A stretch of DNA of 32,550 nt from the IMG/VR virus record IMGVR_UViG_3300049491_000648, positions 1-32,550 of that record; one strand, given 5' to 3'. Position numbers and translations under genes: made by a program. Source of the DNA: a virus. This document shows positions 17,960 to 25,766 of this stretch, one piece after another (position 1 is the stretch's first letter; the number at the start of each line of letters is the position of its first letter). Under the pieces are notes generated by a model, which was not told the origin of the DNA, made no database searches, and was given only the letters and a program-made list of their open reading frames with translations.

Positions 17960-18730
17960 TTAATCCTTGATAGGTATTAGTTGTTCTTCTTTCTGAGCAA
18001 TAGCACCGGGTGACCCTGCCAGTAACTCTCGGACTTTCTTAAGTTCATCGATAAGCTTGGACTCGTCATGCTTCTTACCCATCTTGATAGACATTTCAGT
18101 TTGGGACTTACGGGTCTGAATAAGCTGCGTAAGCAGCTTCTCGCGCCGTTTTTCCAATTGGTCGATTAGCGTTAGTGCCGGATGTAACTGAGTACTTGTA
18201 CTCATCTGCATCTTAGAGTCCTCGCCATTCCCATTATCTACTTCTGTCTTGTCCACAAGCAAGAAGTCCTGACCCTGTCCAGAACGGTCACCAGAACTCA
18301 GCACCATTGCTGCTCTGTTCTTATAGAGGTCAATAAGCGCCAGTTCATTAACCAGCCCCATCTCTACGGGGTTCTCGCCATCAACCTTAAGATGCCTGAT
18401 GTACTCAATAGTCTTATGCTTGATGTAAGTAGATTCCAGAATACAGGGTCTGTTGATTGGGTAATCGGTGTCCGGACCTGGAACGGTCCGGCCTTGCTCA
18501 TCAATATCAGGAATAGGGCAGTGCTTCTGGAAAGGACACTTGCCGAACCCGGGACATGTAATGGGGGCTACAGAATAGAGCCCGGTCTTAACGTGCTTAA
18601 GAGCGTTAGCAATCCGTGCCTTCTTCTCTGGTCGTAATCTATCTACATAGGACTTGAGGACATCAATATCGTCCTCAAGGATTGTGACCACGGGATCATC
18701 CGCAACCACTGTAATAACTTTGTCTGCCAT
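17960..18730 (-). CDS. Cys-cluster protein with C-terminal coiled coil (possible packaging accessory)
   Basis: 256 aa. ATG 18730 overlaps the preceding stop (TAATG). Helical N-terminus, then the cluster C59-x5-C65-x5-C71 (TCPGFGKCPFQKHCPI) with C96 in INRPC, which looks like a metal or iron-sulfur site. A helical middle follows (GLVNELALIDLYKNRAAMVL), then a long charged coiled coil (LIDQLEKRREKLLTQLIQTR; ESKLIDELKKVRELLAG). Proteins with a similar short Cys cluster and helices occur near terminase genes of large phages, so a small-terminase-like or DNA-binding role is conceivable. This is a guess; the Cys cluster and coil are what the sequence shows. Confidence 0.75.
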   Translation of the reverse strand: MADKVITVVADDPVVTILEDDIDVLKSYVDRLRPEKKARIANALKHVKTGLYSVAPITCPGFGKCPFQKHCPIPDIDEQGRTVPGPDTDYPINRPCILESTYIKHKTIEYIRHLKVDGENPVEMGLVNELALIDLYKNRAAMVLSSGDRSGQGQDFLLVDKTEVDNGNGEDSKMQMSTSTQLHPALTLIDQLEKRREKLLTQLIQTRKSQTEMSIKMGKKHDESKLIDELKKVRELLAGSPGAIAQKEEQLIPIKD

Positions 18731-18993
18731 TAGGCCTCCTGCTGTAGTATAGCATGTAGGAGTAAGATCGCTTGATCGGCTCCAAGTTGCCGAAGAACCG
18801 CCTCTAATTTAGGTCCTTCTTGTTCAGCCACGAATTGTTGGCGCGTGAGCTTCGCATAAGTGCAATTGTGACGACGAGCACTATTATCGTGGAAGAATTT
18901 ATAACGTACCGCATGGTACGTGAACTTGTCTGCTAAAGGCAGGGCATTGAGTGCGCGCGAAAGCTCAAGAAACTTAGTTGGGTCGACGGCCAA
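18730..18993 (-). CDS. Small helical protein, first gene of the leftward module
   Basis: 87 aa from a TTG at 18993, chosen because GGAG lies six bases upstream; the frame is open to a TTG at 19062, which has no ribosome site and falls on a promoter-like -35 element. The sequence (LAVDPTKFLELSRALNALPL...) is helical and basic in the middle, with HDNSARRHNCTYAKLTRQQF and a hydrophobic end (ADQAILLLHAILQQEA). It overlaps the next gene by TAATG. Function unknown. Confidence 0.6.
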   Translation of the reverse strand: MAVDPTKFLELSRALNALPLADKFTYHAVRYKFFHDNSARRHNCTYAKLTRQQFVAEQEGPKLEAVLRQLGADQAILLLHAILQQEA

Positions 18994-19034
18994 TATAGGC
19001 TCCAAAATGTGGGATTGCAAAAATTTGTAGGATA

Positions 19035-19062
19035 AATTTAAGGACGGTGGGAGAAAGTGCAA
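19035..19062 (-). promoter_or_regulatory. Candidate promoter of the leftward head module
   Basis: On the minus strand TTGCAC (19057-19062) and TAAATT (19035-19040) are 16 bases apart. Transcription would start near 19028, giving a short leader before the GGAG/TTG start at 18993. It stands just upstream of the first leftward gene. The boxes are imperfect, and the phage may use other polymerases. Confidence 0.35.
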
Positions 19063-20041
19063 TATTAGGGTGAGGTAAATACATAGGCGTGTGGTACCAG
19101 GTGTGTATTAGCAAGGAGTCCCAAGGGTCCCCTTTTGATCGGAGCCCACCGGGGTAAAGAACTACCTTTTTTATTCATGGATAGACCTTCGATGGTTGAC
19201 CACTGCATATGCAAAGCGCTTGTCACGCTAGTATGCCTTACTGATACGAGTACTGTATGAGAAAACAGTACATCAAACACATGTAATCATCATAGGGATA
19301 TGATAGATGAGGTGTGTGAGATCTAATCACTAGCGATAGTGATCCGCTCATGAGAAATCATGCACGTAGCAGTACTGAGTAGCCTTAGTAACTAGCTAGT
19401 ACGTAGTACACATGTAGAGGGTGAACCCACACTACCTTAGGGTAGATGCACCCAATACATGCGAACCCATACTACAGAAGACTAGGATAGCAGGCGATGG
19501 GGTAAGCACGTGTGGTACCTAAGGGGTACCGAGCTAGGTGGTTTACCCCACCTACCGAGGGGGTACGTATACACATGCGTACTGAGTAGGGAAGCGTGTG
19601 CGAAACACCTGTAGTGGTACGCAGTACCTATACTACATGGCTAGTAGCACCGGGTGTCACCCTCTACCGTGGTGAGCAAAATAACGGTAGTAAGTTCCAA
19701 TGATGGTCCTGGTTTATCTAGGTGTAATTCCTGTAACCAGCATCCATCAGTTTGTCGGTGTCAAACAACCGAATCCCCTGCCTAGGGTAAGAGGCCTGGT
19801 CTATAGGTGATGATCACCTATGGGATCAACAGCGTTGTGTGTTCGCTACAAACACATACCTACACCCTGGGGTTTACAGGGCACCACAAGGGCTTCGGCC
19901 CTACACAGGTCCAGTACACTGGAGGTCGGTACCTAACCCGGCCAAACGAAGACAATGACCCATCGTAAGAGGTCGTCATGGGGGTGAGATGCCCCTGTTC
20001 CCGTTCTACACCTAAGGTCCTTAACTGGACTGGAGTTCCCC
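19063..20041. other. 980-bp gene-free, palindrome-rich region between divergent modules
   Basis: No credible gene is present on either strand. The stretch is crowded with GTAC and CTAG words and with small stem-loops: GTACTGT/ACAGTAC (19250-19271), ATCACTA/TAGTGAT (19326-19343), GGGTG/CACCC enclosing CTACC/GGTAG (19419-19453), GGTACC/GGTACC (19514-19530), TAGGTGG/CCACCTA (19535-19554), a 19-base palindrome (19803-19821) and AGGGC-TTCG-GCCCT (19889-19902). It probably holds promoters for the GC-rich module and may hold an origin, a packaging or replication site, or structured RNA. None can be proved from sequence alone. Confidence 0.6.
19803..19821. promoter_or_regulatory. Perfect 9-bp inverted repeat, operator-like
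   Basis: ATAGGTGAT and ATCACCTAT flank a single G, the form of a dimeric repressor site. The half-site core AGGTG/CACCT recurs nearby at 19535-19554 (TAGGTGG/CCACCTA), near 19715 and near 20012, all upstream of the rightward module. Confidence 0.4.
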
Positions 20042-20746
20042 ATGGAAAACGTTTGGAATCTGGTGGTTGCGGCCACCACCGTCGTCGGTTGCGGTCTCTT
20101 CGGTTCGCTCGTGGCTGTGCTCCCCGGCACCGGCATGTTCGAGTCCAAGTCCTCGGGCATGGTCTTCAACCGCGCCGTCGCGCTCGAGATCGAGGAGCGC
20201 AAGGTCGAGTCCAAGAAGCCCAAGGTCTGGATCGATCCGGGCTACGAGAAGGGCATCACCGGTCGTGATCGTGATCAGCGCATCGCCCGCAACAACCCCG
20301 CCAACTGGGCCACGGCCGAGGAGATGGAGATGTGGGAGACGATCGCCAAGTGTGACAAGGAGGGCATGTCCTTCGAGCACACGTCGGTGAACTGCGAGGA
20401 GCCCGAGATCATGGAGGAGGAGCCCGTCCTCTCCCCCAAGGTCATCGCCTCGCTGGACTCGTACTACGATCTCCAGGTCGATGAGTCCGATCACCACGAC
20501 ACGTGCGTCTGCTTCACCTGCTGCCCGTTCGGCGTCAACGCCTACGGCAGCAAGATCTCCAAGGTCAAGGCCAACATCACGGCCCTGCTCTCGGATCTGG
20601 ACACGATCGGCAACCCCGACCGTGCGGACGCGTTCTACTCCCAGGGCATCGACTGGTCCAAGCTCAAGGACAGCGATCTGCCCCCGGGCTTCTACGACGA
20701 CGACAACCTCGCGCAGGACTGGTACGATAACCAGCTCTACGTGTAG
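20042..20746 (+). CDS. First gene of the GC-rich island: membrane-anchored, acidic, Cys-cluster protein
   Basis: 234 aa. ATG 20042 follows CTGGAG at normal spacing. A hydrophobic N-terminal segment (NLVVAATTVVGCGLFGSLVA, residues 6-25) could be a signal anchor. The rest is acidic, with EMEMWETIAKCDKEGMSFEH, a Cys/His cluster HHDTCVCFTCCPFG, and the acidic end DLPPGFYDDDNLAQDWYDNQ. Codons end almost only in G or C, unlike the leftward genes. The gene is followed by a strong terminator. No family is recognised; a membrane-linked takeover protein is only a guess from context. Confidence 0.75.
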   Translation: MENVWNLVVAATTVVGCGLFGSLVAVLPGTGMFESKSSGMVFNRAVALEIEERKVESKKPKVWIDPGYEKGITGRDRDQRIARNNPANWATAEEMEMWETIAKCDKEGMSFEHTSVNCEEPEIMEEEPVLSPKVIASLDSYYDLQVDESDHHDTCVCFTCCPFGVNAYGSKISKVKANITALLSDLDTIGNPDRADAFYSQGIDWSKLKDSDLPPGFYDDDNLAQDWYDNQLYV

Positions 20747-20753
20747 CGTATAG

Positions 20754-20797
20754 GGTGGGGTGGGCCGCAGGGCCTGCCCCACCGGCCCCTTTTTATT
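20754..20797 (+). terminator. Terminator, long G/C hairpin family, copy 1
   Basis: Arms GGTGGGG and CCCCACC close a stem that continues through G-U pairs to GGCC/GGCC around a GCAG loop, followed by CTTTTTATTTACGGG. It sits eight bases after the stop codon. The same element recurs after 21215, 21785 and 22381. Confidence 0.85.
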
Positions 20798-20834
20798 TAC
20801 GGGCAAACTAAGCCCGTCACCAAAGGAAGTCCCA

Positions 20835-21215
20835 ATGTTCAATCTCACCGTCATGTTGAACCTCGATCTCACCGACAGCACCCTCCAGACGGCGCTGGTC
20901 GAGGCCAACAAGAACAACATCCAGATCGAGGTGAACGAGCCCATCGTCTCCATCTGGCTGCACGATCTCCAGCTCAAGGCCGAGATCGTGAACAACAAGA
21001 TCGTGCGCCTGATCAACCTCAAGAACAGCGTCGAGATCTACCACGTTGACAATCAGAAGGGCTACATCCAGGACATCGCGGACCTGGAGGCGGCGAAGGT
21101 GGGCAAGTGTCTGCTCATCACCACGGCCTACGACAAGAAGATCCAGAGCGTGCAGATGACGCTCACGCGCTTGGGTGAGTTCTTCGACCACATCATCAGT
21201 GGTGGTCTGAACTAG
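20835..21215 (+). CDS. Unknown 126-aa alpha/beta protein of the GC-rich island
   Basis: ATG 20835 follows AAGGAAG (GTCCCA spacer). Upstream the frame runs through the terminator, so this start is preferred. The protein begins MFNLTVMLNLDLTDSTLQTA, followed by strand/helix alternation: NIQIEVNEPIVSIWLHDLQL, AEIVNNKIVRLINLKNSVEI, LEAAKVGKCLLITTAYDKK. It has one Cys and no membrane segment. Terminators on both sides suggest it is an independent transcription unit or at least an isolated mRNA 3' end. No family is recognised. Confidence 0.7.
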   Translation: MFNLTVMLNLDLTDSTLQTALVEANKNNIQIEVNEPIVSIWLHDLQLKAEIVNNKIVRLINLKNSVEIYHVDNQKGYIQDIADLEAAKVGKCLLITTAYDKKIQSVQMTLTRLGEFFDHIISGGLN

Positions 21216-21222
21216 TTGAGTT

Positions 21223-21263
21223 GTGGGGGTGGGCCGCAGGGCCTGCCCCCACCTGTGCTTTTT
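21223..21263 (+). terminator. Terminator, long G/C hairpin family, copy 2
   Basis: Arms GTGGGGG and CCCCCAC with the same GGCC-GCAG-GGCC tip, then CTGTGCTTTTTATTTACGGG. Nearly identical to copies 1, 3 and 4, with one extra G-C pair at the base. Confidence 0.85.
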
Positions 21264-21290
21264 ATTTACGGGTCAAAGGAGGCCCTGTCA

Positions 21291-21500
21291 ATGAAGTACT
21301 GGCTCATCGTCACCGAAACCGATCACGCTCACCTCTTCCTCGCTGATGACGCGAAGGAGGCGATCGGCATGTGGACGGACGCCTACAACCCCTACGGGTA
21401 CGAAGGCTCGCCGGACTACATCATCCACTCGGTCAAGGAAATCGCGGACAAGGACGTCGAGTCCACGCTCAACCTGCTCCACATCAGCATCGAGGAATAA
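21291..21500 (+). CDS. Unknown 69-aa protein
   Basis: ATG 21291 follows AAAGGAGG nine bases upstream. The protein (MKYWLIVTETDHAHLFLADD...) has a short beta strand, then a helix (AKEAIGMWTDAYNPYG), a second strand (SPDYIIHSVKEIADKD) and a final helix. This is a compact beta-alpha-beta-alpha pattern. It is first of three coupled small genes that share one terminator. No family is recognised. Confidence 0.7.
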   Translation: MKYWLIVTETDHAHLFLADDAKEAIGMWTDAYNPYGYEGSPDYIIHSVKEIADKDVESTLNLLHISIEE

Positions 21501-21501
21501 C

Positions 21502-21627
21502 ATGAAGAACATCAAGATCGCGATCATCACCCTCCAGATCATCTTCATCTACTGGCTCCTCTTCGGGGGCGGTGAGCTGAACAGCCCCTCGCTGGGTCTG
21601 CACCTCATGCTCTGGGTGGTGAGCTAA
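21502..21627 (+). CDS. 41-aa single-pass membrane microprotein
   Basis: ATG 21502 lies one base after the previous stop, with GAGGA upstream. The sequence begins MKNIKIAIITLQIIFIYWLL, a basic tip followed by a ~17-residue hydrophobic helix, then a Gly/Ser-rich loop and a second weakly hydrophobic end (LGLHLMLWVVS). It is predicted to sit in the host membrane. Its stop overlaps the next start (TAATG). Confidence 0.65.
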   Translation: MKNIKIAIITLQIIFIYWLLFGGGELNSPSLGLHLMLWVVS

Positions 21628-21785
21628 TGGCTTACTGTTTCCACGGGGTGAAGAAGTGGCGCTGGGCTCAGAACGGTCAGGTCAAGCAGATCGCTGCTTA
21701 CTGCACCACCTGCGGCGCGTTCATGCACTGGGGCAGCAAGATCGCGGGTCAGAAGGATCCTCAGGTCAAGCTGTTCAAGAAGTAG
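21627..21785 (+). CDS. 52-aa Cys/Trp-rich protein, possible zinc ribbon
   Basis: ATG 21627 overlaps the previous stop (TAATG). The sequence begins MAYCFHGVKKWRWAQNGQVK and has CTTCG with C26 and C29, plus C4, H6 and H34. C4...C26-x2-C29...H34 could hold one zinc ion. The end is basic (DPQVKLFKK). A small nucleic-acid- or protein-binding factor is plausible. It was too short for routine gene calls at a 60-residue cut-off. Confidence 0.65.
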   Translation: MAYCFHGVKKWRWAQNGQVKQIAAYCTTCGAFMHWGSKIAGQKDPQVKLFKK

Positions 21786-21791
21786 GTTAAC

Positions 21792-21832
21792 GGTGGGGCT
21801 GGCCGCAGGGCTGGCCCCACCCTGTGCTTTTT
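21792..21832 (+). terminator. Terminator, long G/C hairpin family, copy 3
   Basis: Arms GGTGGGGC and GCCCCACC with a GCAG tip, then CTGTGCTTTTTATTTATGGG. It ends the three-gene unit 21291-21785. Confidence 0.85.
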
Positions 21833-21913
21833 ATTTATGGGTAAGTGCTGTATGGGCACCGGAATGATCCGGCCATTCCCAGCAGAGCAACATCCCGTCA
21901 TCAGGAGTACACC

Positions 21914-22381
21914 ATGGCTACCAAGCTCGCCCTCGCCACCGCCCGCGTCGCCGCTCTCGAACTCCAGCTCGTGGAGGATCGTCAGCACCTCATGGCCGCC
22001 AACAAGCTCCTGGCCGAGGAGAACGCGGACCTGCGTCTGAACCTCAAGGCGGCGTCGGACATGATCCTCAAGCTCGGTGGTGTCAAGAACACCGAGACCC
22101 CGGCGTCCAACCTCGTCCAGATCGCGCCCGAGCTGCACGTCAAGTCGTTCGGCTGGCTCCTCAACTACGTGGGCTTCACCGCCCAGGTGTCCGAGGAGTT
22201 CATGGCCAACTGGACGATCTACACGAACGCGGAGAAGAACTGGGTGGCGCTCGTGCCCAAGGTCAGCAACCGCGAGACCAACCGCTTCTGCAGCGAGTTC
22301 GGCAAGAAGCGCGCGTCCCGGAACATCACGGGCAACATCTACAAGAACACCGGTGTGTGGGTGAACATCCCGGTCAAGTAG
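21914..22381 (+). CDS. 155-aa coiled-coil protein, unknown
   Basis: ATG 21914 follows CAGGAG. The first ~55 residues form a coiled coil (ATARVAALELQLVEDRQHLM; NKLLAEENADLRLNLKAASD). The second part is a folded domain with KSFGWLLNYVGFTAQVSEEF, an aromatic/charged middle and a basic C-terminal section (FGKKRASRNITGNIYKNTGV). Coil plus basic domain would fit a dimeric nucleic-acid-binding or adaptor protein. It has its own terminator and stands directly before the RNA polymerase-like gene. No family is recognised. Confidence 0.7.
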   Translation: MATKLALATARVAALELQLVEDRQHLMAANKLLAEENADLRLNLKAASDMILKLGGVKNTETPASNLVQIAPELHVKSFGWLLNYVGFTAQVSEEFMANWTIYTNAEKNWVALVPKVSNRETNRFCSEFGKKRASRNITGNIYKNTGVWVNIPVK

Positions 22382-22393
22382 CATGTAGGTAGA

Positions 22394-22434
22394 GGTGGGG
22401 TGGGCCGTAGGGCCTGCCCCACCCTGGGCTTTTT
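22394..22434 (+). terminator. Terminator, long G/C hairpin family, copy 4
   Basis: Arms GGTGGGG and CCCCACC, tip GGCC-GTAG-GGCC, then CTGGGCTTTTTCATTTCGG. It separates the coiled-coil gene from the polymerase-like gene; the ~170 bases between it and ATG 22604 hold no gene. Confidence 0.85.
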
Positions 22435-22547
22435 CATTTCGGCCTTTTTCTTTCATGGTCGAATACCGGGAAACTCATACCGAGATGGCCATGTGCCATA
22501 TGCCCTCTGCACTCCGCAGGGAGCCCCCAGGTTCCTCCAGCCACGGG

Positions 22548-22570
22548 CGCTCGCTGACGCTCGCTGGTTC
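22548..22570 (+). repeat. Direct repeat (copy 1) around CGCTCGCTGACGCTCGCTG
   Basis: A 23-base element beginning CGCTCGCTGACGCTCGCTG occurs upstream of the polymerase-like gene and again just after it (25799-25821, one mismatch). A degraded version lies at 30346-30367. It is itself a tandem of CGCTCGCTG-type units. Confidence 0.6.
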
Positions 22571-22603
22571 CTGCATTCCTACATCAGCACGGAGTCCACC
22601 GCC

Positions 22604-25600
22604 ATGGAAACCAACACCCTCGACCTCAATCCCCCCAACGTTCGCAACCTCCGTCGACTCGTCATCGCCAAGGGCCTCAAGTGGGACGACGTCAAGAACC
22701 TCGAGACCGACGCCCTCGTCCTCCTCGCGGACAACCTCAAGACCGAGTACGTCACCGACCCCTCCACCATGGTCGTCAAGGTGCTGGAGTCCATCGCCGC
22801 CAAGAAGGCCCACCACAAGATGGTGGACATCGAGGGCGGTCTCGACTTCATCGGCCGCTTCAACCCCCTGACCTTCAACATCGAGACCATCTCCAATGGT
22901 GACGACGAGGTGGTCAACCAGGTGCTGGAGCGCATCGTCGACAAGAAGAAGGCCCGCCTCACCGAGCGGGCGCACAACCAGGGCATCCGCCTCGACAACC
23001 GGAGCCTCTACCAGCCCCAGTACACGCTGCGTCTCTACAAGATGCAGAAGCGCGACGAGGAGCGCTACCGTGTCATGTACCGTGAGACCCTCGACTCCTT
23101 GGGCTTGCTCGCCCGCTGGGTCCAGGAGCAGGGTGCCACCGAGGTCGCCAGCCTCCGCATCCTCAACGAGGTCCAGGAGGAGTTCGACTCCGTGAACCCC
23201 GAGTCCCACTGGAACACGTTCTGCGCGGCGCTGTGGAACAAGGGCTGGGTTGTCACCGGTTCCCAGTCGGGTGACAGTTCCATGGCCTGGAACTACAACA
23301 TCAAGGCCATCGCCAACTACTTCGGCAAGGCCTTCCCCATGGCCATCGACATGGGTGCCTACAATCACCGGCTCGGGAGCCCGCTCCTCCCCGGTGGTTA
23401 CTTCGATGCCGAGGTGACGTTCATGACCCCGATGGGCTTGGGTGATGCCGAGACCGTCAAGGAGGCGACGGAAGCCGCGTTGGCCGAGATGCGTGGGGAG
23501 ACGCTGCTCTTCGAGCGTCCCATGGGCTGTGACGGTTCCGGCCAGTACAACGTGAACCACCCGGCGATGGCTGACCTCATCGCTCGCTACGGCAAGGTGG
23601 TCTTCCAGCTCACCGCGCTGGACTCCGATGGGTTCTTCGCCAAGGGCATCCTCGTGCCCCGTGAAGACCTGCCCGAGCACGTGAGCATCGCCATCGACCC
23701 GCTCCAGGTCAAGGGCGCGTTCAAGGGCGTGTGTGTCGAGAACACGACCCGCAAGGTCACCATCGGCATCATGAAGGCGTGGTCCCGCAAGTCCACGTAC
23801 CCGGGTAACTTCGAGACGCTCCAGTTCGTGGAGAAGCCGGGTGACGACGAGGGCCGCAAGGAACTCCAGTCCGACCTCGACTCCCTCATCAGCGAGAGCA
23901 TCCAGGAGTTGGTGCGCAAGGGTCCGGATGGCATGTTGGCCAAGCTCATCAAGGGCGATGAGCAGTTGAAGCTCGTGACCAAGTTGCTGGCGCAGTTGCG
24001 GGCGCACGGCAAGGATGTCAAGCCCATGGACGTCCCCCTCCTCAAGTCGGTCATCGATGATGGGTTGGGCAAAGCGTTGTGGGTGGTGGCGAACGGCGCG
24101 GGCTTCTACGGTGACCAGAAGGTCGTGGTCATCGACAACACGCTGGAGCCCGGTACCTGCGTGACGGACGGCCTCAAGTGGGGTCAGGATTGCGCGGTGT
24201 GGCGCTATCCGTGCGTGCTGCCCCAGGGCCTCGTGACCGTGAAGACGGTGAAGCCCCGTCCTCACCACATGGTCGATGGCAAGGTGGTGGCCAACACCAT
24301 CTACCTCCACAGCTCCGCGATTGTGCTGGGCATGCAGGGTGACGACGATGGTGACATCGTCGGTGTCAGCACGGATCCTCGGGTCCTGCGGCTCTGGGCT
24401 CGTGCCTACAAGGTTGGACCGTTTGCTATCGAGAACAGCCCTCAGAAGCTGAAGATCGTGGCCAACTCCTCCGAGGGGCGTGAGTACATCGCTCGCAACA
24501 ACCGCGGTCCTGTCGGCTACACCACGCTGGCTCAGGCCAAGTGCTTGGCCGTTGGTGACCTGTGGGGAGCGATCGCCATGGCCGTCTCCAACCAGGAAGC
24601 GGTGGACAGCGCGAAGAAGGCGTTCATCTGGGCCGACTGGTGCAAGCTCAGCGAGCCCGGCTGGTGGACCAAGGGTGAGGATGGCGTGTACCGTCCGCGT
24701 GCCGGCTTCGAGGGTGACTACAAGCTTGGCTCCCCGTTCCCCATGAAGCAGCTGAAGGGCTGGCTGAAGGAGCGTCAGGGCAAGTTCGGTGTCATCCGCG
24801 ACTTCAAGAAGGGGGTTGTCCACGAGGTCCTGGCGTGGCGTTGGGAGTCCGAGGGTCTCCCGGCTGGCAAGAAGATCCGCCCGCCCAAGTGGATCACCTG
24901 CAACAAGAAGAACGGTGGGGCCCCTCACCGCAACCTTGTTCACTACGTGCACGACAAGGCGTGTCTCGAGTGGAAGAAGGTGGAGTCGCAGTGGATGGGT
25001 GAGGCCGGCGCCTTGCAGAACCCGAAGCTCTGGTTGCGTGAAATCATGGCCCTCTCGGGGACCACGGTCAGCGTGCCCGGTACCTTCGAGGACTACTTGG
25101 TCATCAAGAAGGCGTGCGGCTTCGATGACTTCGGCAAGGCCATGAAGGACGCGATGAAGGAGCAGGAGGAGACCAGCCGTCTGGCCTCCGTGGACCGTGC
25201 GTTCCGTGACCTGAACCTGACGCTTAGCACGCGTCCGGTGTCGGACCTCATGGCCGTGTGGGAGTGGGAGAACACCCCGGTCTGGAAGGACCGTCATGGG
25301 CAGTACCACTTCGAGGAGATCGAGGGCGCGTTCCAGGTCACGAAGGCGAACAACGCCTATCGAGCCATTGCGTTCCCCGGTTCCCCCGTTCTCCCGCTCC
25401 TGGGCATCAACGACGCGGCCACCTGCAGCTGGGCCAACGACGTCAAGGAGAAGGTCGCCACTTGGGCTCTCGGGCGTAGCAACCCGTGGGTGGACCTCGG
25501 CAACTGGTTCTTCAAGGACCAGAAGCACGGTGACCTGGTCAAGAGCGAGGACGACAAGCGCGTCGAACTCTGCTCCTGCCAGCCCTGCACGGACTTGCTG

Positions 25601-25759
25601 TCCGCGTGGACTCTCCGTATCTTCCGCGCCAACAAGCGTCAGGAAGCCGGTGAGGAGTTGAAGGCTCTCATCCAGAGCGTGAACAACGAACTGGAGCCGT
25701 TGGTCTGCAACGTGGACGCCGGGTCGGACGACAGCTTCTACCGCGAAGAAGCTCAGTAG
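22604..25759 (+). CDS. Single-chain double-psi beta-barrel RNA polymerase-like protein
   Basis: 1051 aa from ATG 22604 (GGAG upstream; the open frame starts earlier but crosses the terminator). It shows both barrel signatures of cellular-type and QDE-1/YonO-type RNA polymerases. Barrel one: QVKGAFKGV at 368-376, matching the conserved 'Q-[IV]-[RK]-x-G-x-x-K-G' strand with the essential Lys (K374). Barrel two: RYPC at 534-537 (R-x-P of beta-prime and eukaryotic RdRPs), HHMVD at 554-558, then IYLHSSAIVLGMQGDDDGD with the metal-binding D580-x-D582-x-D584. The order and spacing match beta then beta-prime fused in one chain. It is not a T7-type enzyme. Whether it copies DNA or RNA is unknown; by analogy with YonO and crAss-like polymerases, DNA-dependent transcription of phage genes is most likely. 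A Cys cluster (LCSCQPC) lies near the end. Confidence 0.8.
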   Translation: METNTLDLNPPNVRNLRRLVIAKGLKWDDVKNLETDALVLLADNLKTEYVTDPSTMVVKVLESIAAKKAHHKMVDIEGGLDFIGRFNPLTFNIETISNGDDEVVNQVLERIVDKKKARLTERAHNQGIRLDNRSLYQPQYTLRLYKMQKRDEERYRVMYRETLDSLGLLARWVQEQGATEVASLRILNEVQEEFDSVNPESHWNTFCAALWNKGWVVTGSQSGDSSMAWNYNIKAIANYFGKAFPMAIDMGAYNHRLGSPLLPGGYFDAEVTFMTPMGLGDAETVKEATEAALAEMRGETLLFERPMGCDGSGQYNVNHPAMADLIARYGKVVFQLTALDSDGFFAKGILVPREDLPEHVSIAIDPLQVKGAFKGVCVENTTRKVTIGIMKAWSRKSTYPGNFETLQFVEKPGDDEGRKELQSDLDSLISESIQELVRKGPDGMLAKLIKGDEQLKLVTKLLAQLRAHGKDVKPMDVPLLKSVIDDGLGKALWVVANGAGFYGDQKVVVIDNTLEPGTCVTDGLKWGQDCAVWRYPCVLPQGLVTVKTVKPRPHHMVDGKVVANTIYLHSSAIVLGMQGDDDGDIVGVSTDPRVLRLWARAYKVGPFAIENSPQKLKIVANSSEGREYIARNNRGPVGYTTLAQAKCLAVGDLWGAIAMAVSNQEAVDSAKKAFIWADWCKLSEPGWWTKGEDGVYRPRAGFEGDYKLGSPFPMKQLKGWLKERQGKFGVIRDFKKGVVHEVLAWRWESEGLPAGKKIRPPKWITCNKKNGGAPHRNLVHYVHDKACLEWKKVESQWMGEAGALQNPKLWLREIMALSGTTVSVPGTFEDYLVIKKACGFDDFGKAMKDAMKEQEETSRLASVDRAFRDLNLTLSTRPVSDLMAVWEWENTPVWKDRHGQYHFEEIEGAFQVTKANNAYRAIAFPGSPVLPLLGINDAATCSWANDVKEKVATWALGRSNPWVDLGNWFFKDQKHGDLVKSEDDKRVELCSCQPCTDLLSAWTLRIFRANKRQEAGEELKALIQSVNNELEPLVCNVDAGSDDSFYREEAQ

Positions 25760-25766
25760 TCGCACA

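Noticed and set aside
20021-21191. Minus-strand frames of 333 and 124 codons opposite the first island genes
   Set aside because: They have the same composition artefact, run across two terminators of the plus strand, and give repetitive Leu/Val/Asp/Arg sequence.
22400-22603. Longer N-terminus for the polymerase-like gene from ATG 22400
   Set aside because: That frame begins inside the terminator hairpin and has no ribosome site. ATG 22604 has GGAG upstream and begins the typical codon pattern.
22475-25765. Open minus-strand frame of 1096 codons opposite the polymerase-like gene
   Set aside because: G/C-ending codons on the plus strand remove stops from this antisense frame. Its product is low-complexity Leu/Val/His/Asp-rich sequence with no domain, and the plus strand has clear polymerase motifs, a ribosome site and a terminator.
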